Below are positions 57,558 to 64,000 of a DNA stretch of 64,000 nt, piece by piece. Within the stretch, counting starts at the first letter, position 1. Each line of letters opens with the position of its first letter. Position numbers and translations under genes: made by a program. The notes below the pieces were generated by a model, which ran no database searches, had not been told where the DNA came from, and saw only the letters and a program-made list of their open reading frames with translations. The stretch comes from Planococcus sp. PAMC 21323 (GTDB lineage: Bacteria; Bacillota; Bacilli; Bacillales_A; Planococcaceae), in contig NZ_CP009129.1 of assembly GCF_000785555.1 (NCBI RefSeq), forward strand, positions 1,798,001 to 1,862,000, given 5' to 3'.

Positions 57558-57767
57558 TTATTTCGACTGTTCAGTTAGTTGTTGTTTCCGCTGTTCAGCA
57601 ATCCACCAGTCAATATGTTCTAAATTAAATATAATGATATCTTGATAAGCTCGGCGGTGTGGTATCTTTCTTCTTGTCATCAAATCTGTAATCTCATCAG
57701 CAGCCATAGGGTAACCTACTGACTCCAAATAACTTACTAACTTTGATAGCCCTTGTATCTTCCTCAA
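57558..57767 (-). CDS. Hypothetical protein of 69 residues
   Basis: A mostly helical protein, SKLVSYLESVGYPMAADEIT then FNLEHIDWWIAEQRKQQLTE, with an RRKIPHRRAYQD middle; the layout could be a small helical DNA- or partner-binding domain (inference). TTG at 57767 follows GGGAGGGG with 6-base spacing. Family not recognised. Confidence 0.65.
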   Translation of the reverse strand: MRKIQGLSKLVSYLESVGYPMAADEITDLMTRRKIPHRRAYQDIIIFNLEHIDWWIAEQRKQQLTEQSK

Positions 57768-57913
57768 TTTAATCCCCTCCCACAAAATCCTCCTTTTGTG
57801 TATAAAAAGGAAAATTCAGTACGAGTTATTAAATTAGTGGTCTACATTATATTATTACCTTTTTAAATCAACATTAAACCTAATATAATTTTAAATTTAC
57901 TCATTACTACTCA

Positions 57914-57950
57914 TAAAAAAAACTCACTAGAGACAAAGCTCTAGCGAGTT
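57914..57950 (-). terminator. Intrinsic terminator after glnA
   Basis: Stem AACTCaCTAGAG with CTCTAGcGAGTT, 6-base loop, and a run of T on the minus strand. Confidence 0.88.
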
Positions 57951-57955
57951 CCCTA

Positions 57956-59290
57956 TTAATACATTTTCAAGTATTGCTCACGTTCCCACGGGTGTACAGA
58001 TGTGCGGAACATGTCCCACTCGATTTCTTTTGCTTCAATAAAGTTATTTAAGATATGCTCACCTAATGCTTTAGTCATCACTTCATCTTTTTTCAACTCT
58101 TGTAGCGCATTGTAAAGAGTGCTCGGAAGATCCTCGATGCCTACTGCTTCACGTTCTTTTTGGTTCATCATGTAAATATTGCGATCAACTGCTTTTGGTG
58201 GCGTAAGTTTTTTCTTAATTCCATCAAGACCAGCACCTAAAAGTACAGCCATTGCTAAGTACGGGTTTGCTGCTGGATCAACTGAACGTACTTCTACACG
58301 AGTAGACAATCCGCGTGAAGATGGGATACGCACTAATGGGCTACGGTTCTGACCAGACCATGCGATATAACAAGGTGCTTCATATCCTGGAACTAAACGC
58401 TTGTACGAGTTTACTAGTGGATTAGTAATAGCTGTATACCCTTTAGCGTGTTCAATGATTCCAGCGATAAACTGATAAGCTGTTTCACTTAGTTTCAAGT
58501 CACCGTCTTCATCTAGGAATGTATTGCGATCTCCATCAAACAAAGAAACGTTCATATGCATTCCTGATCCACTAACACCGAACAATGGTTTCGGCATAAA
58601 TGTCGCATGCAAACCATGTTTACGAGCAATTGTTTTAACAACAAGTTTAAACGTTTGAATATCGTCACATGCTTTAATGGCATCAGCGTATTTAAAGTCA
58701 ATTTCATGTTGTCCAGGTGCTACTTCATGGTGAGAAGCTTCAATTTCAAAGCCCATCTCTTCAAGTTCTAGAACGATATCGCGTCGGCAGTTTTCGCCAA
58801 GGTCCATCGGTGCTAAGTCAAAATAGCCACCATGGTCATTCAGTTCTAAAGACGGTTCGCCTCTTTCATCAAGCTTGAACAAGAAGAATTCTGGTTCTGG
58901 TCCAAGGTTGAAATGTGTAAATCCTAACTCTTCCATTTCCTTCAACACTCGTTTCAAGTTTGTACGCGGATCTCCAGCAAACGGTGTTCCGTCTGGGCTA
59001 TAAATATCACAGATTAAACGAGCTACTTTTCCTTTACCTGTAATCCATGGGAATACAACCCATGTGTCAAGATCCGGGAATAAATACATATCCGATTCTT
59101 CGATGCGCACAAAACCATCGATAGAAGATCCATCAAACATCATTTTGTTATCGAGTGCTTTGTCCAACTGGGTTGCTGGTATTTCAACGTTTTTAATGAC
59201 TCCAAGAATATCTGTAAATTGTAAACGGATAAAATTAACGTTCTCTTCTTTTACTAATCGATGAATGTCCTCTTTTGAATACTTGCCCAT
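57956..59290 (-). CDS. glnA: Glutamine synthetase, type I-alpha
   Basis: Makes glutamine from glutamate, ammonia and ATP; in B. subtilis it also controls GlnR and TnrA when feedback-inhibited. The 444-residue length matches the GSI-alpha form. Motifs: [16 protein letters not shown], the [17 protein letters not shown]-site segment and [16 protein letters not shown] follows ATAGGAGAG. Second gene of glnRA. Confidence 0.97.
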   Translation of the reverse strand: MGKYSKEDIHRLVKEENVNFIRLQFTDILGVIKNVEIPATQLDKALDNKMMFDGSSIDGFVRIEESDMYLFPDLDTWVVFPWITGKGKVARLICDIYSPDGTPFAGDPRTNLKRVLKEMEELGFTHFNLGPEPEFFLFKLDERGEPSLELNDHGGYFDLAPMDLGENCRRDIVLELEEMGFEIEASHHEVAPGQHEIDFKYADAIKACDDIQTFKLVVKTIARKHGLHATFMPKPLFGVSGSGMHMNVSLFDGDRNTFLDEDGDLKLSETAYQFIAGIIEHAKGYTAITNPLVNSYKRLVPGYEAPCYIAWSGQNRSPLVRIPSSRGLSTRVEVRSVDPAANPYLAMAVLLGAGLDGIKKKLTPPKAVDRNIYMMNQKEREAVGIEDLPSTLYNALQELKKDEVMTKALGEHILNNFIEAKEIEWDMFRTSVHPWEREQYLKMY

Positions 59291-59332
59291 GTTCTCTTCA
59301 CTCTCCTATGAATGTTTTATGCAAGCCCATTT

Positions 59333-59719
59333 CTAATGAAAGAAACGGGATAAATCACTTTGTCTAAAGCCACCTTGTTCAAAAGGTCTTGCTTGGTGCT
59401 TCAATTGTTCGTGTAGTAACTGGCGTAACTGAGCATCACTCAAGTTTTTTGGCTCAGCTTTTTCATTTTCGGGAATGGATCTCATTTCATAGACTTTTTT
59501 AATGCCTGCCATATTGAGCCCCTGATCTAAATAATCTTTGATTTGGAGTAAGACATCGACGTCATTTAATGAAAACATCCGTTTATTGCCTTCAGTACGG
59601 GCAGGGTTAATCAATTTGTGCTCTTCGTAATAACGTATTTGCCTAGCTGTCAATTCCGTCAGTTGCATAACTATGCTAATAGGAAGAAGCGGCATCGTCC
59701 GTCGCACCCGGTTTGTCAT
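59333..59719 (-). CDS. glnR: Nitrogen repressor GlnR
   Basis: MerR-family repressor of glnRA and other nitrogen genes. The N-terminal winged helix has RRTMPLLPISIVMQLTELTA then RQIRYYEEHKLINPAR; a short C-terminal tail senses glutamine synthetase. ATG at 59719 gives 128 residues and matches the B. subtilis N-terminus; a GTG three codons upstream is possible because both ribosome sites are weak. Confidence 0.95.
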   Translation of the reverse strand: MTNRVRRTMPLLPISIVMQLTELTARQIRYYEEHKLINPARTEGNKRMFSLNDVDVLLQIKDYLDQGLNMAGIKKVYEMRSIPENEKAEPKNLSDAQLRQLLHEQLKHQARPFEQGGFRQSDLSRFFH

Positions 59720-59788
59720 AAGTTTCACTCATTTCAACTAATTATTACTTTTACAGCATACACCACGTCATCTAACCTGTCAAATTAA

Positions 59789-59805
59789 TGTTATATTTCC
59801 TAACA
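59789..59805 (-). promoter_or_regulatory. GlnR/TnrA operator
   Basis: TGTTATATTTCCTAACA is a perfect match to TGTNAN7TNACA, 70 bases upstream of glnR. It fits autorepression of glnRA. Confidence 0.85.
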
Positions 59806-59841
59806 TACTAATTCCCTGCATAAAATTATGCGGGAAAATAG

Positions 59842-61074
59842 TTAAATTAACTTTAATTTTTTTAATGTTTCAACAGAATTTAACACCGCAATCTTTACAT
59901 GTTCATATGTAAGTCCACCTTGAACGAATGCTGTATACGGCGGGCGTATTGGACCATCAGCTGTCAATTCTATGCTGGAGCCTTGGACAAAAGTTCCAGC
60001 CGCCATAATGACATCGTCTTCATAGCCAGGCATATACGCCGGTTCGGGCTTGAATTGTGCGTTTACAGGTGAACTAGCTTGTATGGTTTGGCAAAAAGCA
60101 ATCATTTGTTCAGCCGTTTGAAATGATACTGATTGGATTAAATCTGTGCGTTTTTCGCTCCAATGAGGCGTTGTAGTCATGCCTGCATCCTCCAATAGCG
60201 CTGAAGTAAAGATGGCCCCTTTTAATGCTTGCGAAACGACATGAGGTGCCATAAAGAACCCTTGATACATATCGGGCAAGGCATTGAGAGATGCTCCAGC
60301 CTCTCCTCCTATACCCGGGGAAGTCATACGATAACCGCATTTCTCGATTAAATCCTGTCTACCCGCTATATATCCACCTATTTTAGCTAAGCCGCCTCCT
60401 GGATTTTTAATTAAAGAGCCTGCGATCAAATCAGCTCCTACTTCTATCGGTTCTTGTAGTTCAACAAATTCTCCATAGCAATTATCTACAAACACAATTG
60501 CATTTGGTTTTAACTGACGAATATTAACAATCATTTCTTTAATTTCTTCCATAGTAAAAGATGGACGCGTGTCATAACCTCTCGAACGTTGTATGGCAAT
60601 TACTTTCGTCTTACTATTAATAGCTTTTTCAGCTGCATCCCAATCAATTTTATTCTCAGCGTTAAGGTCTATGTGCTGATAGCTAATACCAAAATCTTTT
60701 AATGATCCTGTATCCCTTTCTCCTCCGGAAACAATGGAATCTAATGTGTCGTACGGTTTACCAGAAAGATACAATAATTCATCTCCCGGACGCAATACAC
60801 CAAATAAAGATATTGTAATTGCATGAGTTCCGGAAATAATTTGCGGTCGCACAAGTGCCGCTTCTGCTTTAAATACATCGGCATAAACTCGCTCTAAAGT
60901 ATCTCGCCCCTCATCATCGTAACCATAGCCTGTTGACGGGTTAAAATGATGGTCGCTAACACGTTGATTATGAAAAGCCGTTAATACTTTTTCTTGATTT
61001 AAAAAAGCTATTTCATCAGCAGTTTGAAGTTGTTTTTGAATTTTCTCTTCTATTGTTTTAATGATTGTTAACAT
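59842..61074 (-). CDS. ynbB: PLP-dependent enzyme YnbB (aluminium-resistance family)
   Basis: A 410-residue protein of the cystathionine/methionine gamma-lyase-like PLP family. It has the substrate region STGYGYDDEGRDTLE, RPQIISGTHAIT, VFVDNCYGEFVE and the PLP-lysine segment AGSLIKNPGGGLAKIGGY. True substrate unknown; the aluminium-resistance name is historical. ATG at 61074 follows GGAG with 6-base spacing; an ATG four codons upstream is weaker. Position before glnR matches B. subtilis. Confidence 0.9.
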   Translation of the reverse strand: MLTIIKTIEEKIQKQLQTADEIAFLNQEKVLTAFHNQRVSDHHFNPSTGYGYDDEGRDTLERVYADVFKAEAALVRPQIISGTHAITISLFGVLRPGDELLYLSGKPYDTLDSIVSGGERDTGSLKDFGISYQHIDLNAENKIDWDAAEKAINSKTKVIAIQRSRGYDTRPSFTMEEIKEMIVNIRQLKPNAIVFVDNCYGEFVELQEPIEVGADLIAGSLIKNPGGGLAKIGGYIAGRQDLIEKCGYRMTSPGIGGEAGASLNALPDMYQGFFMAPHVVSQALKGAIFTSALLEDAGMTTTPHWSEKRTDLIQSVSFQTAEQMIAFCQTIQASSPVNAQFKPEPAYMPGYEDDVIMAAGTFVQGSSIELTADGPIRPPYTAFVQGGLTYEHVKIAVLNSVETLKKLKLI

Positions 61075-61182
61075 GTAATTCTCCATTCTCTTAAATATCT
61101 CTTTCTATTATGCGGCATGACTTGAAATAGCGTCAAATTCTGATACAATTCATAGAGTTGTATGTTGAGGAGGAAAAAGGCT

Positions 61183-61788
61183 ATGGCTTGGGAAGTACTG
61201 AGCGCAATCGGTACGATTGCTTTTGCAGTATCCGGCGCAATTATCGCGATGGAAGAAGAATATGATATTTTCGGCGTGTATCTTCTCGGTGTTGTCACAG
61301 CTTTTGGTGGTGGTGCAATCCGAAATTTGTTAATAGGCGTGCCTGTTTCGGCATTGTGGGAACAGGAATTTATGTTTCAATTGGCCTTTATTTCGATCAC
61401 AATCGTTTTCTTATTTCCACATAAATTGCTCGGTCATTGGAATCGGTGGGGACACTTTTTTGATGCTATTGGATTATCAGCATTTGCTGTTCAAGGAGCC
61501 ATTTACGCAGTTGAATTAGAATTGCCGCTGTTTGCGGTTATCGTGGCTGCCGTACTAACTGGATCGGGTGGAGGTATCATACGTGATATGTTAGCCGGAA
61601 GAAAGCCTCTTGTGTTAAAGTCCGAAATTTATGCTGTTTGGGCAGCATTAGCAGGCTTGTTTATTAGTTTTGATTCAGCTAATACCGATTTAATGCTTTA
61701 TTCTTTGTTTGTGCTCATAACGATATTACGCATTTTATCGTACACATTTAAATGGAGATTACCGGCTCGAAAAATACAAATTAACTAA
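61183..61788 (+). CDS. TRIC/UPF0126-family membrane protein
   Basis: A 201-residue protein with about seven transmembrane segments in two repeats, each carrying a glycine-rich turn: VVTAFGGGAIRNLLIG and VLTGSGGGIIRDMLAG. These are the marks of the bacterial TRIC-like (UPF0126) channel family, probably a cation channel. ATG at 61183 follows GAGGAGG. Convergent with the rhodanese gene. Confidence 0.88.
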   Translation: MAWEVLSAIGTIAFAVSGAIIAMEEEYDIFGVYLLGVVTAFGGGAIRNLLIGVPVSALWEQEFMFQLAFISITIVFLFPHKLLGHWNRWGHFFDAIGLSAFAVQGAIYAVELELPLFAVIVAAVLTGSGGGIIRDMLAGRKPLVLKSEIYAVWAALAGLFISFDSANTDLMLYSLFVLITILRILSYTFKWRLPARKIQIN

Positions 61789-61828
61789 AAAAACAGAACG
61801 CTCAAACTATTGAGCGTTCTGTTTTTTT
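61786..61828. terminator. Bidirectional terminator between the TRIC and rhodanese genes
   Basis: A perfect stem AAAACAGAACGCTCAA with its complement, 4-base loop, A and T runs on both sides. Confidence 0.9.
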
Positions 61829-61835
61829 AGTTTAG

Positions 61836-62135
61836 TTAGGCGATTGTTTCCCCATTCCAAGCAAGCATGCCACCTTCAACGTTTGTTGCAGCGATGTTAT
61901 TGGACTCTAAAATACCACTAGACATTTCACTGCGGCGACCTGATCGACAAATCATATAATATTCTTTTTCAGTATCTAGTTCTCCAATACGTTCTTCCAC
62001 TTCACCGAGCGGTATGTGTTTAGCCCCTGGAATCATTCCCGTTGCTACTTCATCCGGTTCACGAACGTCGATAATGTTTACTACTTCGCCAGCTTCTACG
62101 CGTTTTTGCAATTCATCTGTTGTAATAGTTTTCAT
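61836..62135 (-). CDS. Rhodanese-like domain protein
   Basis: A single rhodanese domain of 99 residues; typical for single-domain sulfurtransferases. The active-site loop is MICRSGRRSEMS, with the catalytic Cys near residue 63, and the N-terminal VVNIIDVREPDEVATG is typical. ATG at 62135 follows AAGGAGG. It probably moves sulfane sulfur in the cytosol. Confidence 0.92.
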   Translation of the reverse strand: MKTITTDELQKRVEAGEVVNIIDVREPDEVATGMIPGAKHIPLGEVEERIGELDTEKEYYMICRSGRRSEMSSGILESNNIAATNVEGGMLAWNGETIA

Positions 62136-62241
62136 ATACACGCCTCCTTGATTAAAATCATACTCACACCAAAATCCTATACCCAAAGAAGTAAGCTGTC
62201 AATCAGAAGTGCGAAGACAGCCGTTTCGATTTAACAGGCAT

Positions 62242-62274
62242 AAAAAAACCGAACTGCATAATCATCAGTCCGGT
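62242..62274 (-). terminator. Intrinsic terminator after hfq
   Basis: Stem ACCGgACTG with CAGTtCGGT and seven T on the minus strand. Confidence 0.85.
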
Positions 62275-62281
62275 ACCATTC

Positions 62282-62506
62282 TTATTCTTCGTGTTCAATT
62301 GCTACAGCTTTTGCTGGGGAGAATGTCGAAATCGCATGTTTATAAATTAATTGCTGTTTGCCATCTGTTTCGACTAATACCGTAAAATTATCGTAAGATT
62401 TAATAATTCCTTTTAGTTGGAAGCCGTTAAGTAAAAAAACTGTGACATAAATATTATTTTTACGAAGCTGATTTAAATAGACGTCCTGAATATTGACTGG
62501 TTTCAT
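62282..62506 (-). CDS. hfq: RNA chaperone Hfq
   Basis: Sm-like hexameric RNA-binding protein of 74 residues, normal for Firmicutes. Sm1 ([20 protein letters not shown]) and Sm2 (IYKHAIST, with the KH pair) are intact. It follows miaA after 11 bases with a GGGAGG ribosome site, as in many bacteria. Confidence 0.96.
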   Translation of the reverse strand: MKPVNIQDVYLNQLRKNNIYVTVFLLNGFQLKGIIKSYDNFTVLVETDGKQQLIYKHAISTFSPAKAVAIEHEE

Positions 62507-62517
62507 GTGAATCCTCC

Positions 62518-63474
62518 CTATTTCTCTGTTGGTTCTTGATTTTCCGTAAGTTTATTTATTCGACAGTCTCTGTCATTTCCCTGCATAAAAGAGATTATTT
62601 CCTGTAGATTTTTTTCAGGTTTTTCTAATGCATCGATCCATAAAATCGGCAATTTGTTTTTAAAATACGTAAATTGTCTCTTTGCGTATTTTCGCGAGTT
62701 TTGCTTAAGCTTTTCTACAGCTAAATCTAAACTCCAATGCCCATCTAAATAGCTATATATTTCTTTATAGCCGATTGCTTGGATTGATTGAACATCTCGA
62801 ATACCTTTTTGTCGTAATGAGTTAACTTCATCGACTAATCCGCGTTCTAACATTTCATCCACTCGTTGGTTAATGCGTTCATATAGTACATTTCTTGGAA
62901 TATCTAGCCCAATAATGACTTCATTATACATGGGGGACAACGCCAAATTACGATCTCCTTTTTGCTGTCCACTCATGAGTATTTCTATCGCTCGCAAAAC
63001 GCGTCGTGTGTTATTTGGATGGATATCACTTTTCGGATCTAACTTCAGCAATTTTTTATGCATCCATTCAACACCAAATTGTTCTAACTCCTTATTTAAA
63101 CACTCACGAAGCTCTTGATCGATAGCTTCTTTCGAAAATCGATAATCAAACAATACTGCCTGCACATATAGCCCTGAACCCCCCACAATAATCGGCAAGT
63201 TGCCACGTGATTGGATTTCAGTAATTTTTTCCCGCACCAATTTTTGATACTCAGCCACCGAAAAACTTTCCTCAGAATTTTTAATGTCGATTAGATGATG
63301 AGGAACCCCCGCCATTTCTTCCGGCAAAATTTTGGCTGTTCCAATAGTCATATCACGATAAACTTGCATAGAGTCTCCGTTGATAATTTCCCCATTTAGA
63401 TGCTTTGCTAACTCTAAACTTAAGGCAGTCTTACCAGATGCCGTTGGTCCAACGATAGCTAATACATCAATCAT
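62518..63474 (-). CDS. miaA: tRNA dimethylallyltransferase
   Basis: Adds an isopentenyl group to A37 of tRNAs that read UNN codons, using DMAPP. The P-loop is [11 protein letters not shown] near residue 9, then [26 protein letters not shown] and a C-terminal [11 protein letters not shown] at 63474 overlaps the upstream gene by 8 bases and is preferred on length (318 residues); a TTG seven codons upstream is possible. Confidence 0.95.
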   Translation of the reverse strand: MIDVLAIVGPTASGKTALSLELAKHLNGEIINGDSMQVYRDMTIGTAKILPEEMAGVPHHLIDIKNSEESFSVAEYQKLVREKITEIQSRGNLPIIVGGSGLYVQAVLFDYRFSKEAIDQELRECLNKELEQFGVEWMHKKLLKLDPKSDIHPNNTRRVLRAIEILMSGQQKGDRNLALSPMYNEVIIGLDIPRNVLYERINQRVDEMLERGLVDEVNSLRQKGIRDVQSIQAIGYKEIYSYLDGHWSLDLAVEKLKQNSRKYAKRQFTYFKNKLPILWIDALEKPEKNLQEIISFMQGNDRDCRINKLTENQEPTEK

Positions 63475-64000
63475 TCCCACAAACCCAGTCTCCAATTACA
63501 TCATAGTAATCATGTCGGCCTATTTCATTTAGCAACTCGTGTCTCGCATCTTCCGCAAGATAAACTTTAACTTTACTCACGCCTGCATCTGTAAATTGTT
63601 TGGCTGCATTGAAAACACCTTTACCATTATCACCAACTGGATCCATTGCTCCACTAATAAGTAAAATCGGTAAATCATTGCGAACTCGGGCAACCTCTGC
63701 AGGATCGTTAACCGTAGTAATTCCTGAAAATAAATCAATATAAAATTGATTGGTTGATTCAAAGCCACAAAGTGGATCAGCTTCATATCTCGCTACCATT
63801 TCTTTGTCTCGACTTAACCAAGCAGATTCAGAACCTTCTTGTTCGAAGGATTTATTGAAATTGCCAAAAGTGAGTTTGCCAAGCGCTTCGCTCGGTTCCT
63901 GCTTACCGTATATTTTAGCCGATGCGATTGCTACTGCTTTCCCGAGTTTCCCAGTAACACCTGGGTCTCCACCCGTTCCAGACAATACAACTCGGTGTAC
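63467..64000 (-). CDS. Alpha/beta hydrolase, C-terminal part (cut by the window edge)
   Basis: Frame open to the right edge, so the N-terminal half including the nucleophile elbow is outside the window. The visible 177 residues contain the acid Asp in [11 protein letters not shown] and the catalytic-type His in [12 protein letters not shown], typical of lysophospholipase / serine aminopeptidase (S33) proteins. The stop overlaps the start of miaA. Substrate unknown. Confidence 0.82.
   Translation of the reverse strand, partial: VHRVVLSGTGGDPGVTGKLGKAVAIASAKIYGKQEPSEALGKLTFGNFNKSFEQEGSESAWLSRDKEMVARYEADPLCGFESTNQFYIDLFSGITTVNDPAEVARVRNDLPILLISGAMDPVGDNGKGVFNAAKQFTDAGVSKVKVYLAEDARHELLNEIGRHDYYDVIGDWVCGND

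Overview
The window looks like chromosomal core DNA of a low-GC Gram-positive (Firmicutes) bacterium. Gene content and order follow several Bacillus subtilis neighbourhoods closely: aro-ndk-hepT-menG-hepS-mtrB-folE-hup, gpsA-der-fni-ypfD-cmk, recQ-ypbB-fer, res-sigX, scpAB-rluB, xerD-fur-nudF, lexA-yneA-yneB-ynzC-tkt and glnRA-hfq-miaA. At each place where B. subtilis has sporulation or germination genes inside these blocks (spoIVA; ypeB-sleB; dacB-spmA-spmB; dacF-spoIIA-sigF-spoVA; cwlC-spoVK) those genes are absent while the flanks are kept. With the SLH-anchored surface enzyme, this points to a non-sporulating member of the Planococcaceae (Planococcus/Planomicrobium-like). The genus is inference; no rRNA gene is present to test it.

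Layout. 1-10.0 kb: shikimate/tyrosine genes (aroC-aroB-aroH-tyrA-aroA, without the trp and hisC genes that B. subtilis has here), ndk, the split heptaprenyl diphosphate synthase with menG for menaquinone, TRAP (mtrB), folE and HU. 10-17 kb: yphF, yphE, gpsA, der, fni, the S1-repeat protein, plsC and cmk. 17-26 kb: prsW, asparaginase, ypdA, a metallophosphoesterase, a CBS protein, a LysM protein, recQ-ypbB, ferredoxin and an FMN-riboswitch-controlled riboflavin transporter. 26-36 kb: sigX-rsiX, resDE, resABC, rluB and scpAB. 36-44 kb: a DUF309 gene, ribT, a 34-residue membrane peptide coupled to lysA, pdp, deoB, xerD, fur, nudF and an aldo/keto reductase. 44-51 kb: the most accessory stretch, with an AT-rich spacer, a 777-residue secreted SLH metallophosphoesterase, a thiolase, HMG-CoA lyase and a YqkD-like hydrolase. 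51-57.8 kb: yneF, tkt, the SOS locus (ynzC, yneB, yneA, lexA) and four genes I cannot place in the B. subtilis order (a methyltransferase and three small hypotheticals). 57.9-64 kb: glnA-glnR, ynbB, a TRIC-type membrane protein, a rhodanese, hfq, miaA and an alpha/beta hydrolase cut by the window edge.

Regulatory sites readable directly: an FMN riboswitch with a terminator, a sigma-X autoregulatory promoter inside the end of resE, three LexA boxes between yneA and lexA, a PerR-type box before fur, a GlnR box before glnRA, and about 30 intrinsic terminators. I found no tRNA, rRNA, CRISPR array, insertion sequence or prophage. I do not see a convincing new multi-gene system. The best leads are the coordinated loss of sporulation genes, the SLH phosphoesterase, the small lysA-coupled peptide, TRAP kept without its usual local trp target, and the hypothetical cluster beside lexA.
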